Shown here piece by piece: positions 10,661 through 18,981 of a stretch of DNA of 64,000 nt (the first letter of the stretch is position 1; each line of letters starts with the position of its first letter). The stretch is from Microbacterium sp. zg-B96 (GTDB lineage: Bacteria; Actinomycetota; Actinomycetes; Actinomycetales; Microbacteriaceae), in NCBI RefSeq assembly GCF_030246865.1, contig NZ_CP126738.1:1984001-2048000 (forward strand), read 5' to 3'. The notes under the pieces are model-generated. The model was not told where the DNA came from, searched no databases, and saw only the letters and a list, made by a program, of their open reading frames with translations. The position numbers and the translations under genes were made by a program.

Positions 10661-10675
10661 TACCCCAGAGGGGTA
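10661..10675. promoter_or_regulatory. CsoR operator-like palindrome, site 1
   Basis: TACCCC-AGA-GGGGTA, a perfect inverted repeat 26 bp upstream of the copZ ATG. G/C-tract palindromes of this form (TACCCC...GGGGTA) are the known binding sites of CsoR repressors. Confidence 0.75.
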
Positions 10676-10696
10676 CCAACACAGTCTACTGCCGAC

Positions 10697-10713
10697 ATAC
10701 CTCCCCAGGGTAT
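10697..10713. promoter_or_regulatory. CsoR operator-like palindrome, site 2
   Basis: ATACC-TCCCCAG-GGTAT, a second, less perfect copy whose centre is 37 bp from that of site 1. Two sites in tandem suggest cooperative repression of copZ-copA-csoR. Confidence 0.55.
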
Positions 10714-10808
10714 ATATTCGGCCTAGCAGAGCGTGGCCGCCAGGTCAATCCAGTACCCCGCGCACTGCGCCCCCTCTAATCTGGGAACACCCGCTAAAGA
10801 CCCCGGTT

Positions 10809-10839
10809 GAGGCGGCGACGTTCGGGTCGTCGCCGCCTC
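10809..10839 (-). terminator. Hairpin downstream of fadD
   Basis: An 11-bp perfect stem (GAGGCGGCGAC at 10809-10819 with its complement at 10829-10839) and a 9-nt loop, 15 bp after the fadD stop on the minus strand. Confidence 0.7.
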
Positions 10840-10853
10840 CCGGCCTTCCGGTG

Positions 10854-12551
10854 CTACGGCGAGACGATCCGCTCGCGCACCTCGCGTCGCAGCACCTTTC
10901 CGATGAGCGAACGGGGCATGTCGGTCATCTGCACGATGCGCTTGGGAACCTTGTACGCGGCGAGCCGGGTGCGACAGTAGTCCCGCAGGGCTTCGGGATC
11001 GAGCTTGGCCCCGTCGCGCAGGACGACGGCGGCGGCGACGTCTTCGCCGCCGTGTGAACGCGGGAGCGCGACCACGGCGGCCTCCTCGACGTCCGGGTGG
11101 GACTGGAGCGTGTCTTCCACCTCACTGGGAGACACGTTGAAGCCGCCGGTGATGATGAGTTCCTTGATGCGGTCGACGATGGTCACGAACCCGTCGGGTG
11201 ACACCGAGGCGATGTCCCCGGTGCGCAGCCAGCCGTCGGGGAGAAGCGTCGCCGCAGTCTCCTCCGCACGACCCCAGTATCCCTGGAAGACCTGCGGGCC
11301 GCGCACGAGCAGTTCGCCGGTCTCGCCCAGGGGCCGGTCGGTGTCGGGATTGTCCGGGTCGACGATCCGCATCTCGGTACTCGGGAAGGGAACCCCGACC
11401 GTGCCCGGTCGGCGCGTGGGGCCCATGGGGTTGCCCAGCGCCACCGGCGATGATTCGGTCATGCCGTAGCCCTCGACGAGCAGCCCTCCGGTGGCCTCTT
11501 CCCAACGCCGCACCGTGGCCACCGGCAGGCTCATGGCGCCGGAGATCGCGAACCGCACCTTGGAGAGGTCCACGGTGCCCCGCGACGCCGCGCGTGACAG
11601 CTGATCGTAGATGGGCGGCACAGCAGGCAGGAACGTGGGCGGACTCTTGCGCGCGGCATCCGCCACCAGGCCGACGTCGAACTTGGGGAAGAGCACCAGC
11701 TTCGCGCCCATGCTCATAGCGAAGGTCAGACACAGCGTCATGCCGTACGCGTGGAACAGCGGGAGCACCGCGTAGAAGGTCTCCTGGCCATCGACGAGGC
11801 CCGGCACCCACGCCCGGCCCTGCATCGCGTTGGCGCGCAGATTCGCGTGCGTGAGGATCGCCCCCTTGGGGGTGCCTGTCGTGCCGCTGGTGTACTGCAG
11901 CACCGCGATGTCCTCCAGCGCCGGGCCGGCGACGCGGTGCGACAGTCGGGGATGATCCAGGAGCCGCTTCCAGGTGATCGGATGCCGCAGCTTCGGTGGG
12001 CTGCTCAGCTGCGCGCGGGACTCCCGCGCCTTCGGGATCGGCAGGCGCAGGGCGAGGCGCTTGACCAGCGGCAGCGCGGCGGTCATGTCTACGCTGATGA
12101 TGCGCGCCGGCCGCACATCGGACGGGAAGTCGGCGACCGTGTCGACGACCTTGTCCCAGACGATCGCGACGGACGCGCCGTGGTCTTCGAACTGATGGCG
12201 CAGCTCCCGGGCCGTGTACAGCGGGTTGTGCTCCACGACGATCCCGCCCAGCCGCAGCACGGCATAGAACGCCACAACATGCTGCGGGCAGTTGGGCAGC
12301 ACGATCGCGACGCGATCCCCCTTGCCCACGCCCAGTCGCCGCAGACCTTCGGCAGCGCGCTGGATCTGCTCACCCAGCTGGGAGTAGGTCGTCACCTCGC
12401 CGAAGAACTCCAGCGCGGGGCGGCGACCGTGCGCTTTCACGGCAGCCTCGATCATCTCCGTAAGCGTTTGCGTCGGCTCGTCGATCTCAGCGGGGACACC
12501 CTCTGCATAAGCGGCTAGCCAGGGTCGCGACTGGAAGAGGTTGCTCGACAT
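10854..12551 (-). CDS. fadD: Long-chain fatty acid-CoA ligase
   Basis: A 565-residue AMP-forming acyl-CoA synthetase that activates fatty acids with ATP and CoA. It has the phosphate-binding loop YTSGTTGTPKGAI, the adenine motif GYGMTESSPV, the hinge region DRIKELIITGGFNVSPSEVE and a C-terminal catalytic lysine region (MPRSLIGKVLRREVR). Length fits the family. CAAGAT ends 6 nt before the ATG at 12551 and there is no Shine-Dalgarno sequence, so a leaderless start is likely. It is a single gene, divergent from the envelope-stress operon at 12719. Confidence 0.93.
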   Translation of the reverse strand: MSSNLFQSRPWLAAYAEGVPAEIDEPTQTLTEMIEAAVKAHGRRPALEFFGEVTTYSQLGEQIQRAAEGLRRLGVGKGDRVAIVLPNCPQHVVAFYAVLRLGGIVVEHNPLYTARELRHQFEDHGASVAIVWDKVVDTVADFPSDVRPARIISVDMTAALPLVKRLALRLPIPKARESRAQLSSPPKLRHPITWKRLLDHPRLSHRVAGPALEDIAVLQYTSGTTGTPKGAILTHANLRANAMQGRAWVPGLVDGQETFYAVLPLFHAYGMTLCLTFAMSMGAKLVLFPKFDVGLVADAARKSPPTFLPAVPPIYDQLSRAASRGTVDLSKVRFAISGAMSLPVATVRRWEEATGGLLVEGYGMTESSPVALGNPMGPTRRPGTVGVPFPSTEMRIVDPDNPDTDRPLGETGELLVRGPQVFQGYWGRAEETAATLLPDGWLRTGDIASVSPDGFVTIVDRIKELIITGGFNVSPSEVEDTLQSHPDVEEAAVVALPRSHGGEDVAAAVVLRDGAKLDPEALRDYCRTRLAAYKVPKRIVQMTDMPRSLIGKVLRREVRERIVSP

Positions 12552-12718
12552 GTCTCTATCTTGCCCCCACGGCGACCGTGCTATTTACGCGCCCGCGTCT
12601 GTTGACAGCGCGCCGGTGTGCATGCTTCGTCCGATCTGGCAAGGGGGGCTGTCTCCTCGGGTCGAACGACGTAGGAAGGGCACAAGCCGGGAGATCCGCC
12701 GGCTCGAGAGGGGCAACC

Positions 12719-13438
12719 ATGTCGGAGATGTATGGGTCGGGCTCACCGACCGGAACGAACGCCGCCCGCGGCGACGCGTCGAGCAAGCTCGACACCGCGA
12801 AGGGGGAAGCGAGCGACCTGAAGGACACCGCCGCCACCAAGGCGTCGGGTGTCGCTCACACCGTCAAGGACGAAGCGTCCACGGTGATCGGCGAAGCGGG
12901 GACACAGGCCAAGCAGCTCTACGCACAGACGCAGCGCGAGGTGCAGGATCAGGCCAACGCGCAGCGACAGCGCGTGGCATCCGGCCTGCAGTCAGTGAGT
13001 TCGGAGTTGGAGTCGATGTCGGCGAACGCCGAGAACCCGGGCGTCGGTGCCGACCTCGTCCGCCAGGTCGCGGGACGACTTTCCGGCGCCGCATCGTGGC
13101 TGGGCGACCGAGACGCCGCCGCCGTGGTCACCGAGGTCAAGCGGTACGCGCGGCGCAAGCCGGGCACCTTCATCATCGGCGCCGCCATCGCCGGCGTCGT
13201 GGTGGGCCGCCTCACGCGCGCCCTCGCCGCCAACGCGTCCGACGCGTCCGACGCGGCCGACGCTCGCCAGAGCGCGCCGGCGGCGCCCGCCGCGGCCCGC
13301 ACCGCCGCACCGGTGGTCCCGTCGACGCCCGCACCGGTCGTCGCAGCGGCGGAGACCCCGCTGTTCGATCAGTCGACCACGCGTGGCGGCGCACTGTCCG
13401 GGGAGGGTGTGCGGGATGTCCGATCCGACACCGTCTGA
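12719..13438 (+). CDS. Hypothetical protein of a stress/envelope operon
   Basis: A 239-residue protein. Residues 1-100 are rich in Ala, Lys, Glu, Asp and Gln and helical, like late-embryogenesis or apolipoprotein-like repeats. Residues near 150-165 (FIIGAAIAGVVVGRLTRAL) form one glycine-zipper membrane segment, and the tail is Ala/Pro-rich. The ATG at 12719 follows GAGAGGGG. Its last 23 bases overlap the holin-family gene and the third gene overlaps by ATGA, so the three are coupled. A stress or envelope role is inferred from this arrangement. The 167 bp upstream holds a lone TTGACA (12602-12607) but no matching -10 that I trust. Confidence 0.75.
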   Translation: MSEMYGSGSPTGTNAARGDASSKLDTAKGEASDLKDTAATKASGVAHTVKDEASTVIGEAGTQAKQLYAQTQREVQDQANAQRQRVASGLQSVSSELESMSANAENPGVGADLVRQVAGRLSGAASWLGDRDAAAVVTEVKRYARRKPGTFIIGAAIAGVVVGRLTRALAANASDASDAADARQSAPAAPAAARTAAPVVPSTPAPVVAAAETPLFDQSTTRGGALSGEGVRDVRSDTV

Positions 13439-13829
13439 GCAGAAGGCGGCGACCACGTCGCTGGGAGACCTGCTCGGCGAGGTCAGCCGGGACATCTCCA
13501 CGCTGATGCGTCAGGAAGTGGAGCTGGCCAAGGCGGAGATCAAACAGTCGGCCAGCCGGGCCGGCAAGGGCGCAGGGTTGCTCGGCGGTGCCGGCTACGC
13601 GGCGCTGATGGCGATCTTCTTCCTGTCCGTGGCGCTGTGGTGGGCGCTGGGAACACTCGTCGGCGGCGGCTGGTCCGCCGTGATCGTCGCCGTGCTGTGG
13701 GCGATCATCGCGGGGATCCTGTACGTGATCGGCCGCCGCAAGCTCAAGGAAGTCGAGGGGGCGCCGCAGACCGTGGAGACCCTCAAAGAGATACCCGAAA
13801 CGTTGAAGAGGAATGAGGAGAACCGATGA
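13416..13829 (+). CDS. Putative actinobacterial holin-X / phage holin family protein
   Basis: A 137-residue membrane protein. The N-terminal cytoplasmic helix (SLGDLLGEVSRDISTLMRQEVELAKAE, motif SLGDLL to ELAKAE) is typical of the Phage_holin_3_6 family. Two membrane helices follow (GYAALMAIFFLSVALWW and a second near residues 85-105), then a charged tail. Despite the family name it is a chromosomal gene, not part of a prophage here. It overlaps both neighbours, so expression is coupled. Confidence 0.85.
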   Translation: MSDPTPSEQKAATTSLGDLLGEVSRDISTLMRQEVELAKAEIKQSASRAGKGAGLLGGAGYAALMAIFFLSVALWWALGTLVGGGWSAVIVAVLWAIIAGILYVIGRRKLKEVEGAPQTVETLKEIPETLKRNEENR

Positions 13830-14401
13830 GCGACTCACCGGAACAGATCCGCGCAGACATCGAACAGACCAGAGCAGAACTCGGCGGCGACGTCGATGCC
13901 CTGGCAGACAAGGTGTCCCCGTCCAAGATTGTGCACCGCCAGACCGACAAGGTCAGAACGGCGGTCGGATCAGTGCGTGAGCGCGTCATGGGCGCCGCCG
14001 ACAACGCCGGATCATCGATCTCAGGCGCAGGCTCCTCGGCAATCGGCCAGGTCGGCGATGCCAAGGATCGCGTCGTCGCCAAGGCCGAGGGCAATCCTCT
14101 CGCCGTGGGGCTGATCGCCTTCGGGGCGGGCCTGCTGGTGGCTTCCCTCATTCCGGCATCCGAGAAGGAGAAGCAGGTCGCAGCAGACGTCAAGGAGAAG
14201 GCGCAGCCGCTCGTCGATGAGGCGACGCAGGTCGCTCAGGACATGGGCGAGCACCTGAAGGGTCCTGCGCAGGATGCCGCGACGGCGGTGAAGGATGCCG
14301 CTACGGACTCCGCGGAAACGGTCAAGGCCGAGACACAGACGGCCGCGGCCGACGTGAAGGACCAGGCGCAGCAGGGCCGGGAGCACCTCTCCGGCAGCTG
14401 A
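13826..14401 (+). CDS. DUF3618 domain protein
   Basis: A 191-residue protein with the DUF3618 signature at its N-terminus (QIRADIEQTRAELGGDVDAL). One membrane or amphipathic segment follows near residues 90-110 (AVGLIAFGAGLLVASLI), then a long Ala/Lys/Gln/Asp helix-rich tail. The ATG overlaps the previous stop (ATGA). Function is unknown; DUF3618 proteins usually sit beside holin-family genes in actinobacteria. A hairpin terminator at 14413 ends the operon. Confidence 0.85.
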   Translation: MSDSPEQIRADIEQTRAELGGDVDALADKVSPSKIVHRQTDKVRTAVGSVRERVMGAADNAGSSISGAGSSAIGQVGDAKDRVVAKAEGNPLAVGLIAFGAGLLVASLIPASEKEKQVAADVKEKAQPLVDEATQVAQDMGEHLKGPAQDAATAVKDAATDSAETVKAETQTAAADVKDQAQQGREHLSGS

Positions 14402-14412
14402 GCCGTTCATCC

Positions 14413-14449
14413 GAGGGGCGGAGACCGCGCGTCGCGGGCTCCGCCCCTC
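14413..14449 (+). terminator. Hairpin ending the DUF3618 operon
   Basis: An 11-bp stem (GAGGGGCGGAG at 14413-14423 with its complement at 14439-14449) around a 15-nt GC-rich loop. The leaderless promoter of the next gene begins 10 bp later. Confidence 0.7.
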
Positions 14450-14471
14450 GTGGTGTGGCTACGCTCTGAGC

Positions 14472-15101
14472 GTGGGGCGCCGGGGCATCTATGTCGAGAT
14501 CACCATCGGCGCGCCCATCGCGGACGTCTGGACACTGACGCAGGATGCCGCCCAGCACGGCCGCTGGGACGTGCGTTTCTCGGAGATCCGGCCCACCGGA
14601 CACACACCCGCGGGTGCGACCCGTTTCGCCTATACCCGGCGGGTCCCGCTGCACACCGTGGCGGGCACGGGTGTCAGTCTCGGCGAAACCTCGCGACCAG
14701 ATGGGTCGCGCACGTCAGCGCTGCGGTTCGCCACCGAGGATCGACTCTCCCCCATCCGCACCGGCCGCGGATACTGGCGGTACACGCCGGTGGCAGGTGG
14801 TACGCGATTCATCACCGGGTACGACTACGCGCCCGGCTGGGGGCGTCTCCCGGACCTGCTCGTGCGCCCGGTGCTGGGGTGGGCCACTGCGTGGAGCTTC
14901 GACCGGCTTCGCATCTGGCTCGAGCACGGCGAAGGCCCAGAGCGCTGGCCGCTGCGCAGCGTGCTGTGGTTCTGGCGCTCCGACCGACCTCGCGCGGCGC
15001 GGTGCCGCCGCGCCCCGCTCGGCGGTTCCCGCCGTGACGATCATCTGCGCACAGCGCCGGCCACGCTCGCCGCGCTCCCCGACCCGGAGCCCGCTCGATG
15101 A
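14472..15101 (+). CDS. SRPBCC-fold protein
   Basis: A 209-residue protein. Residues 5-160 match the polyketide cyclase/START-like hydrophobic cavity fold (EITIGAPIADVWTLTQDAAQHGRWDVRF at its start: EITIGAPIADVW), which binds a small lipid or aromatic ligand. The last 45 residues are Arg- and Pro-rich and specific to this protein. The only start is GTG at 14472; TACGCT ends 6 nt before it and no ribosome site exists, so it should be leaderless. It overlaps the DUF4166 gene by ATGA. The ligand is unknown. Confidence 0.8.
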   Translation: MGRRGIYVEITIGAPIADVWTLTQDAAQHGRWDVRFSEIRPTGHTPAGATRFAYTRRVPLHTVAGTGVSLGETSRPDGSRTSALRFATEDRLSPIRTGRGYWRYTPVAGGTRFITGYDYAPGWGRLPDLLVRPVLGWATAWSFDRLRIWLEHGEGPERWPLRSVLWFWRSDRPRAARCRRAPLGGSRRDDHLRTAPATLAALPDPEPAR

Positions 15102-15766
15102 CCTCGATCTTCGAGCGCGCACTGGGAGCGGAGTTCGCGCGGCTGCATCCGATGATGCAACGACGCTTCGGCGTGGGACTGTCCTCCGCCGAGGCGTGCA
15201 TCGGCACCGGCGAGATGGCGATCATCCGCCGTGGCCCGTGGTGGACCGTGCCGTTCCTGCAGATCGGGCGGCTGCACAACATCCTCATCCCCGATGTGGG
15301 TACCCAGGTGCCCTTCCGCATCGAGAACTTCCCGTACCGGGATCCCTTCGGCCGTGAGACGGTCACCTTCGTGCGCGGCTACGACATCCACGGCAGGCAG
15401 CGCCGATTCGACGCGACCATGATCCTCGTCGGCGACCGCATCGTGGACTACCTGGGGACCCATCAGCACCTCGCTGTCGACCTCGACCTGACCGTCGACG
15501 ACGAGGGCGGGTTGGTTCTCACTTCGGACGCGCAACGGTTCTACGAGGGTCCGATCGCGTTCCGATTCCCCATGCTCTTCAGCGGCAGGGCACGCCTGCG
15601 CGAGCGGTTCGATGAACGGGACGGCCGTTTCCACATCGATCTGGAAGTGCACAACGATCGCTTCGGCTTCCTTTTCGGCTACCGAGGCTCGTTCACGTGC
15701 GATTGGATTCCCGCAAGCGACGCTCCCCCGCGCCTGAAGCCGCGGCGCCACGAACGTCGCCACTGA
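15098..15766 (+). CDS. DUF4166 domain protein
   Basis: A 222-residue protein matching DUF4166 (MIIRRGPWWTVPFLQ-like core and C-terminal FRFPMLFSGRARLRE). It has no membrane helix. DUF4166 proteins often sit beside short-chain reductases or SRPBCC proteins; here it is translationally coupled to one, so both may handle the same lipid-like compound. That link is inference only. Confidence 0.85.
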   Translation: MTSIFERALGAEFARLHPMMQRRFGVGLSSAEACIGTGEMAIIRRGPWWTVPFLQIGRLHNILIPDVGTQVPFRIENFPYRDPFGRETVTFVRGYDIHGRQRRFDATMILVGDRIVDYLGTHQHLAVDLDLTVDDEGGLVLTSDAQRFYEGPIAFRFPMLFSGRARLRERFDERDGRFHIDLEVHNDRFGFLFGYRGSFTCDWIPASDAPPRLKPRRHERRH

Positions 15767-15827
15767 ACGTCGGCGTCGGTTCGCTCCCCCGGTGGCACCG
15801 CACGCACTCGTATGCGACCATCGCGTC

Positions 15828-16163
15828 ATGCACGCGCACGAGGGTCACGCGCGGCTCGGCTGGCTGGATGTCGAACCGGAGTCTCTGCGTGCCTCGGGCA
15901 GTGGGATCGAAGCCGTCCTCACCGAGTTCGGCGCGCGTCTGGATGCCGGGTCGGCCACCGCGGCTCCCACCGACGGGTGGCGCGTGCTGCGGCGGGATCC
16001 CGACGGAAGCGCCGTCATCGGCGCGCCCGTAGATGCCACAGCCACGACGTGGCGCATCGTGCAGGTGCCCGCCCGACGCGACACCTCTGTCTCCCGGAAC
16101 GTGCGCGTGCAGGTGTATGTGCATCCGGAGCCCTGCCACGTGCGCCCGAGCACGGCCGGGTGA
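15828..16163 (+). CDS. Hypothetical protein
   Basis: A 111-residue protein of no family I recognise. It is probably an alpha/beta fold: GLDVEPESLRASGSGIEAVL-type helix (start LGWLDVEPESL), then strands ending in VRVQVYVHPE. I take ATG at 15828 because GACCAT ends 6 nt before it; an upstream start at 15792 would add 12 residues. It stands alone between the DUF4166 gene and the cytochrome oxidase gene. Confidence 0.6.
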   Translation: MHAHEGHARLGWLDVEPESLRASGSGIEAVLTEFGARLDAGSATAAPTDGWRVLRRDPDGSAVIGAPVDATATTWRIVQVPARRDTSVSRNVRVQVYVHPEPCHVRPSTAG

Positions 16164-16279
16164 CACCAGCGCGCGCTTATACTCCGCCACCGGCATCCGT
16201 GCAATCGGGTGCCGTAAGCGGGTGGCGAGTGCGTACGGTGCCAGCAACGTTCGACTGCCATCGGTGAGGAGGCGCCACG

Positions 16280-18049
16280 GTGTCGCAAGCCACGTCCCAA
16301 TCAGTCGCACCCGCCCGCGGGGTCGACACGCTGCCGCCCCGCCAGGCCGCGCTGCTGAGCGCGACGCGCATCGAGCAGAAGGGCAACATCCTGGTGCGGT
16401 GGTTGACCTCCACCGACCACAAGACGATCGGCTACATGTACATCATCGCCTCGATGGTGTTCTTCCTGCTGGGCGGGCTCATGGCGCTCATGATCCGCGC
16501 CGAGCTGTTCGAACCGGGCATGCAGGTCGTGCCCACCAAAGAGCAGTACAACCAGCTGTTCACGATGCACGGCACCATCATGCTGCTGATGTTCGCGACG
16601 CCGCTGTTCGCCGGGTTCGCCAACGCGGTCATGCCGTTGCAGATCGGTGCGCCCGATGTCGCGTTCCCCCGTTTGAACGCCCTGTCGTTCTGGCTGTTCT
16701 TCTTCGGGTCCGTCATCGCCCTGTCCGGGTTCCTCACTCCGCAGGGCGCAGCCGCGTTCGGGTGGACCGCGTATCAGCCGCTGGCCAATGCCACATTCTC
16801 GCCCGGCGTCGGGGGAAACCTGTGGATGCTGGGGCTCGGCATGAGCGGCTTCGGCACGATCCTCGGGTCGGTGAACTTCATCACAACGGTCATCACGATG
16901 CGCGCCCCCGGGATGACGATGTGGCGCATGCCGATCTTCACCTGGAACACCCTGGTCACCAGCATCCTCGTGATCATGGCGTTCCCGGTGCTCGCCGCGG
17001 CCCTGTTCGCCGCGGCATCCGACCGCGTCTTGGGCTCACATATCTTCGATCCACAGAACGGCGGTGTGCTGCTGTGGCAGCACTTGTTCTGGTTCTTCGG
17101 TCACCCCGAGGTGTACATCATCGCGTTGCCGTTCTTCGGGATCATCTCCGAGGTGATCCCCGTCTTCAGTCGCAAGCCGATCTTCGGGTACAAGACCCTG
17201 GTGTACGCCACGATCGCGATCGCCGCACTCTCGGTAGCGGTGTGGGCGCACCACATGTACGTCACCGGAGCGGTGCTGCTGCCGTTCTTCGCGCTCATGA
17301 CGATGCTCATCGCGGTGCCCACCGGGGTGAAGATCTTCAACTGGATCGGCACGATGTGGCGCGGGTCGGTCACGTTTGAAACGCCGATGGCGTTCGCCCT
17401 GGGGTTCTTGGTCACCTTCGTGTTCGGCGGTTTGACCGGCGTGATCCTGGCGTCGCCGCCGCTGGACTTCCAGATCTCGGACACCTACTTCGTGGTCGCG
17501 CACTTCCACTATGTGGTGTTCGGCACGGTCGTGTTCGCGATGTTCGCCGGGTTCTACTTCTGGTGGCCCAAGTGGACGGGTCGGATGCTCAACGAGCGTC
17601 TCGGCTACGTGCACTTCTGGATGGTGTTCATCGGGTTCCACATGACGTTCCTCATCCAGCACTGGCTGGGAGTGCAGGGCATGCCCCGCCGCTACGCCGA
17701 CTACTCGGCGCTCGATGCGTTCACCTGGCAGAACCAGCTCTCCACCGTGGGGGCGATGATCCTGGGCGCTTCCATGTTGCCGTTCCTGCTCAACGTCTGG
17801 ATCACCGCGCGCAAGGCGCCGAAGATCACCGTGAACGATCCGTGGGGCTATGGCGGTTCGCTCGAGTGGGCCACCAGCTGCCCGCCGCCGCGCCACAACT
17901 TCACGTCGATCCCGCGCATCCGCAGCGAGCGCCCCGCCTTCGACGTCAACCATCCGGAAGCGGGCGTGCCCGTCGGCGTCGGTCCCGCCATGGACGCGCC
18001 ACAGGCGCCCGTCGCCGACGCCGAAGACGGCGAGGTCAAACGGGGCTGA
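16280..18049 (+). CDS. ctaD: Cytochrome c oxidase subunit I
   Basis: A 589-residue, 12-helix haem-copper oxidase core that reduces O2 and pumps protons. The low-spin haem His is in LFTMHGTIM. The copper-site set is [14 protein letters not shown] with the His-Tyr pair and the HH of [12 protein letters not shown]. The two haem histidines are in [10 protein letters not shown]. The start is GTG at 16280 with GAGGAGG 7 nt upstream. A TATACT at 16178-16183 may be its -10. No other oxidase subunit gene lies nearby, so this looks like an extra copy or a split operon. Confidence 0.96.
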   Translation: MSQATSQSVAPARGVDTLPPRQAALLSATRIEQKGNILVRWLTSTDHKTIGYMYIIASMVFFLLGGLMALMIRAELFEPGMQVVPTKEQYNQLFTMHGTIMLLMFATPLFAGFANAVMPLQIGAPDVAFPRLNALSFWLFFFGSVIALSGFLTPQGAAAFGWTAYQPLANATFSPGVGGNLWMLGLGMSGFGTILGSVNFITTVITMRAPGMTMWRMPIFTWNTLVTSILVIMAFPVLAAALFAAASDRVLGSHIFDPQNGGVLLWQHLFWFFGHPEVYIIALPFFGIISEVIPVFSRKPIFGYKTLVYATIAIAALSVAVWAHHMYVTGAVLLPFFALMTMLIAVPTGVKIFNWIGTMWRGSVTFETPMAFALGFLVTFVFGGLTGVILASPPLDFQISDTYFVVAHFHYVVFGTVVFAMFAGFYFWWPKWTGRMLNERLGYVHFWMVFIGFHMTFLIQHWLGVQGMPRRYADYSALDAFTWQNQLSTVGAMILGASMLPFLLNVWITARKAPKITVNDPWGYGGSLEWATSCPPPRHNFTSIPRIRSERPAFDVNHPEAGVPVGVGPAMDAPQAPVADAEDGEVKRG

Positions 18050-18149
18050 CCGGCGCGGCTATACCGGATGCGACAGTCCGCCGTCAACCCCGCGCCGACG
18101 GCCGCCACTCCCGGGCAATCTGAACCGAAGCAGAGCGAGGGAGAGCACC

Positions 18150-18491
18150 GTGACCGTCGAAGCCGCACCCGTCTCCCCGCGCCGTGCCTCTCCGCGCGCC
18201 TCCGCTGTCGCTGCGGCACTGCGCGAACTGCCGACCCGGCTGCCCGTGGCCGCGGCTCCTCACACGTCTCGGCTGCAGTGGCGTCAGCTCGCACCCGAGC
18301 GTTACGAGGTCACCGCGCACGACGTGACCATCGGGTTCATCGACGTCGTCGGTGCCGTCTACGTCGCCCTCGCCGGGTCCCGCTACAGCCGCGCAGTGGA
18401 GGTCAGCCAGACGCTCGTCTGGACGGAGGCCCTGTCGGCTCTGGATGCCGCGCGCACCACGCCCCGCACGCGAGCGGCCCGGCCGGCCTGA
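18150..18491 (+). CDS. Hypothetical protein downstream of ctaD
   Basis: A 113-residue protein, Arg/Ala-rich at both ends, with a central alpha/beta core (YEVTAHDVTIGFIDVVGAVYVALAGSRY). No family recognised. It starts at GTG 18150 after GAGGGAGA. It lies 100 bp after ctaD on the same strand and may be co-transcribed, but a TATACC about 80 bp upstream could also be its own promoter. Confidence 0.65.
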   Translation: MTVEAAPVSPRRASPRASAVAAALRELPTRLPVAAAPHTSRLQWRQLAPERYEVTAHDVTIGFIDVVGAVYVALAGSRYSRAVEVSQTLVWTEALSALDAARTTPRTRAARPA

Positions 18492-18540
18492 TCACCGCCG
18501 CCCCGGCATCCGTGTCGTCGGCCGCGCGTAGTCTCGGGCC

Positions 18541-18966
18541 GTGGTGACGAGCGGTGCCCTGCCCGGGCCATGTCTGCTGTGCGGCGGCGACCGCGGTTCG
18601 CGGGTCGACGGTGCGTGGATCTGCGCAGTCTGCGGCTGGCGGTACGGTGATGTGCCCGACGAGGACCTTCCCCTCCCCCGCATCCACGTCGTCTACTACC
18701 TGCGGTACGACCGCAGGGTGAAGATCGGCACGAGCGCACGTCCGCGGCAGCGGCTCGCCGCGATCTGGCACGAGGAGCTGCTCGCGTTCGAGCAGGGTGG
18801 CAGGCCTCTCGAGCAGCAGCGGCACCGCGAGTTCGCCGGCATCCGTGAAGGCGGCGAATGGTTCACGCTCACCGACGAGCTCGCCACTCATATCGCGGCC
18901 CTGCGGGCGGTCGGCGACCCCTGGCAGCTGTACGCGCGCTGGTTGAGCGAGGCGTTGCGCGCGTGA
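18541..18966 (+). CDS. GIY-YIG-like (T5orf172) protein with zinc ribbon
   Basis: A 141-residue protein. The N-terminus has a CxxC...CxxC zinc ribbon (CLLCGG, CAVCGW). Next comes a T5orf172/MUG113-type GIY-YIG fold (VVYYLRYDRRVKIGTSARPRQRL), with the Tyr pair, Lys-Ile-Gly and Arg of the nuclease core, and then a Glu in EGGEWFTL that could be the metal ligand. The family occurs in phages and mobile elements, but relatives are also chromosomal. The GTG at 18541 has TAGTCT 6 nt upstream, so it is leaderless. Nuclease activity is possible but unproven. Confidence 0.75.
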   Translation: MVTSGALPGPCLLCGGDRGSRVDGAWICAVCGWRYGDVPDEDLPLPRIHVVYYLRYDRRVKIGTSARPRQRLAAIWHEELLAFEQGGRPLEQQRHREFAGIREGGEWFTLTDELATHIAALRAVGDPWQLYARWLSEALRA

Positions 18967-18981
18967 CCCACGCGCGTTGCG

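Noticed and set aside
13416..14401. The holin-family and DUF3618 genes as prophage remains.
   Set aside because: No lysin, capsid, tail, integrase or att site is nearby, and this pair is a usual chromosomal actinobacterial operon.
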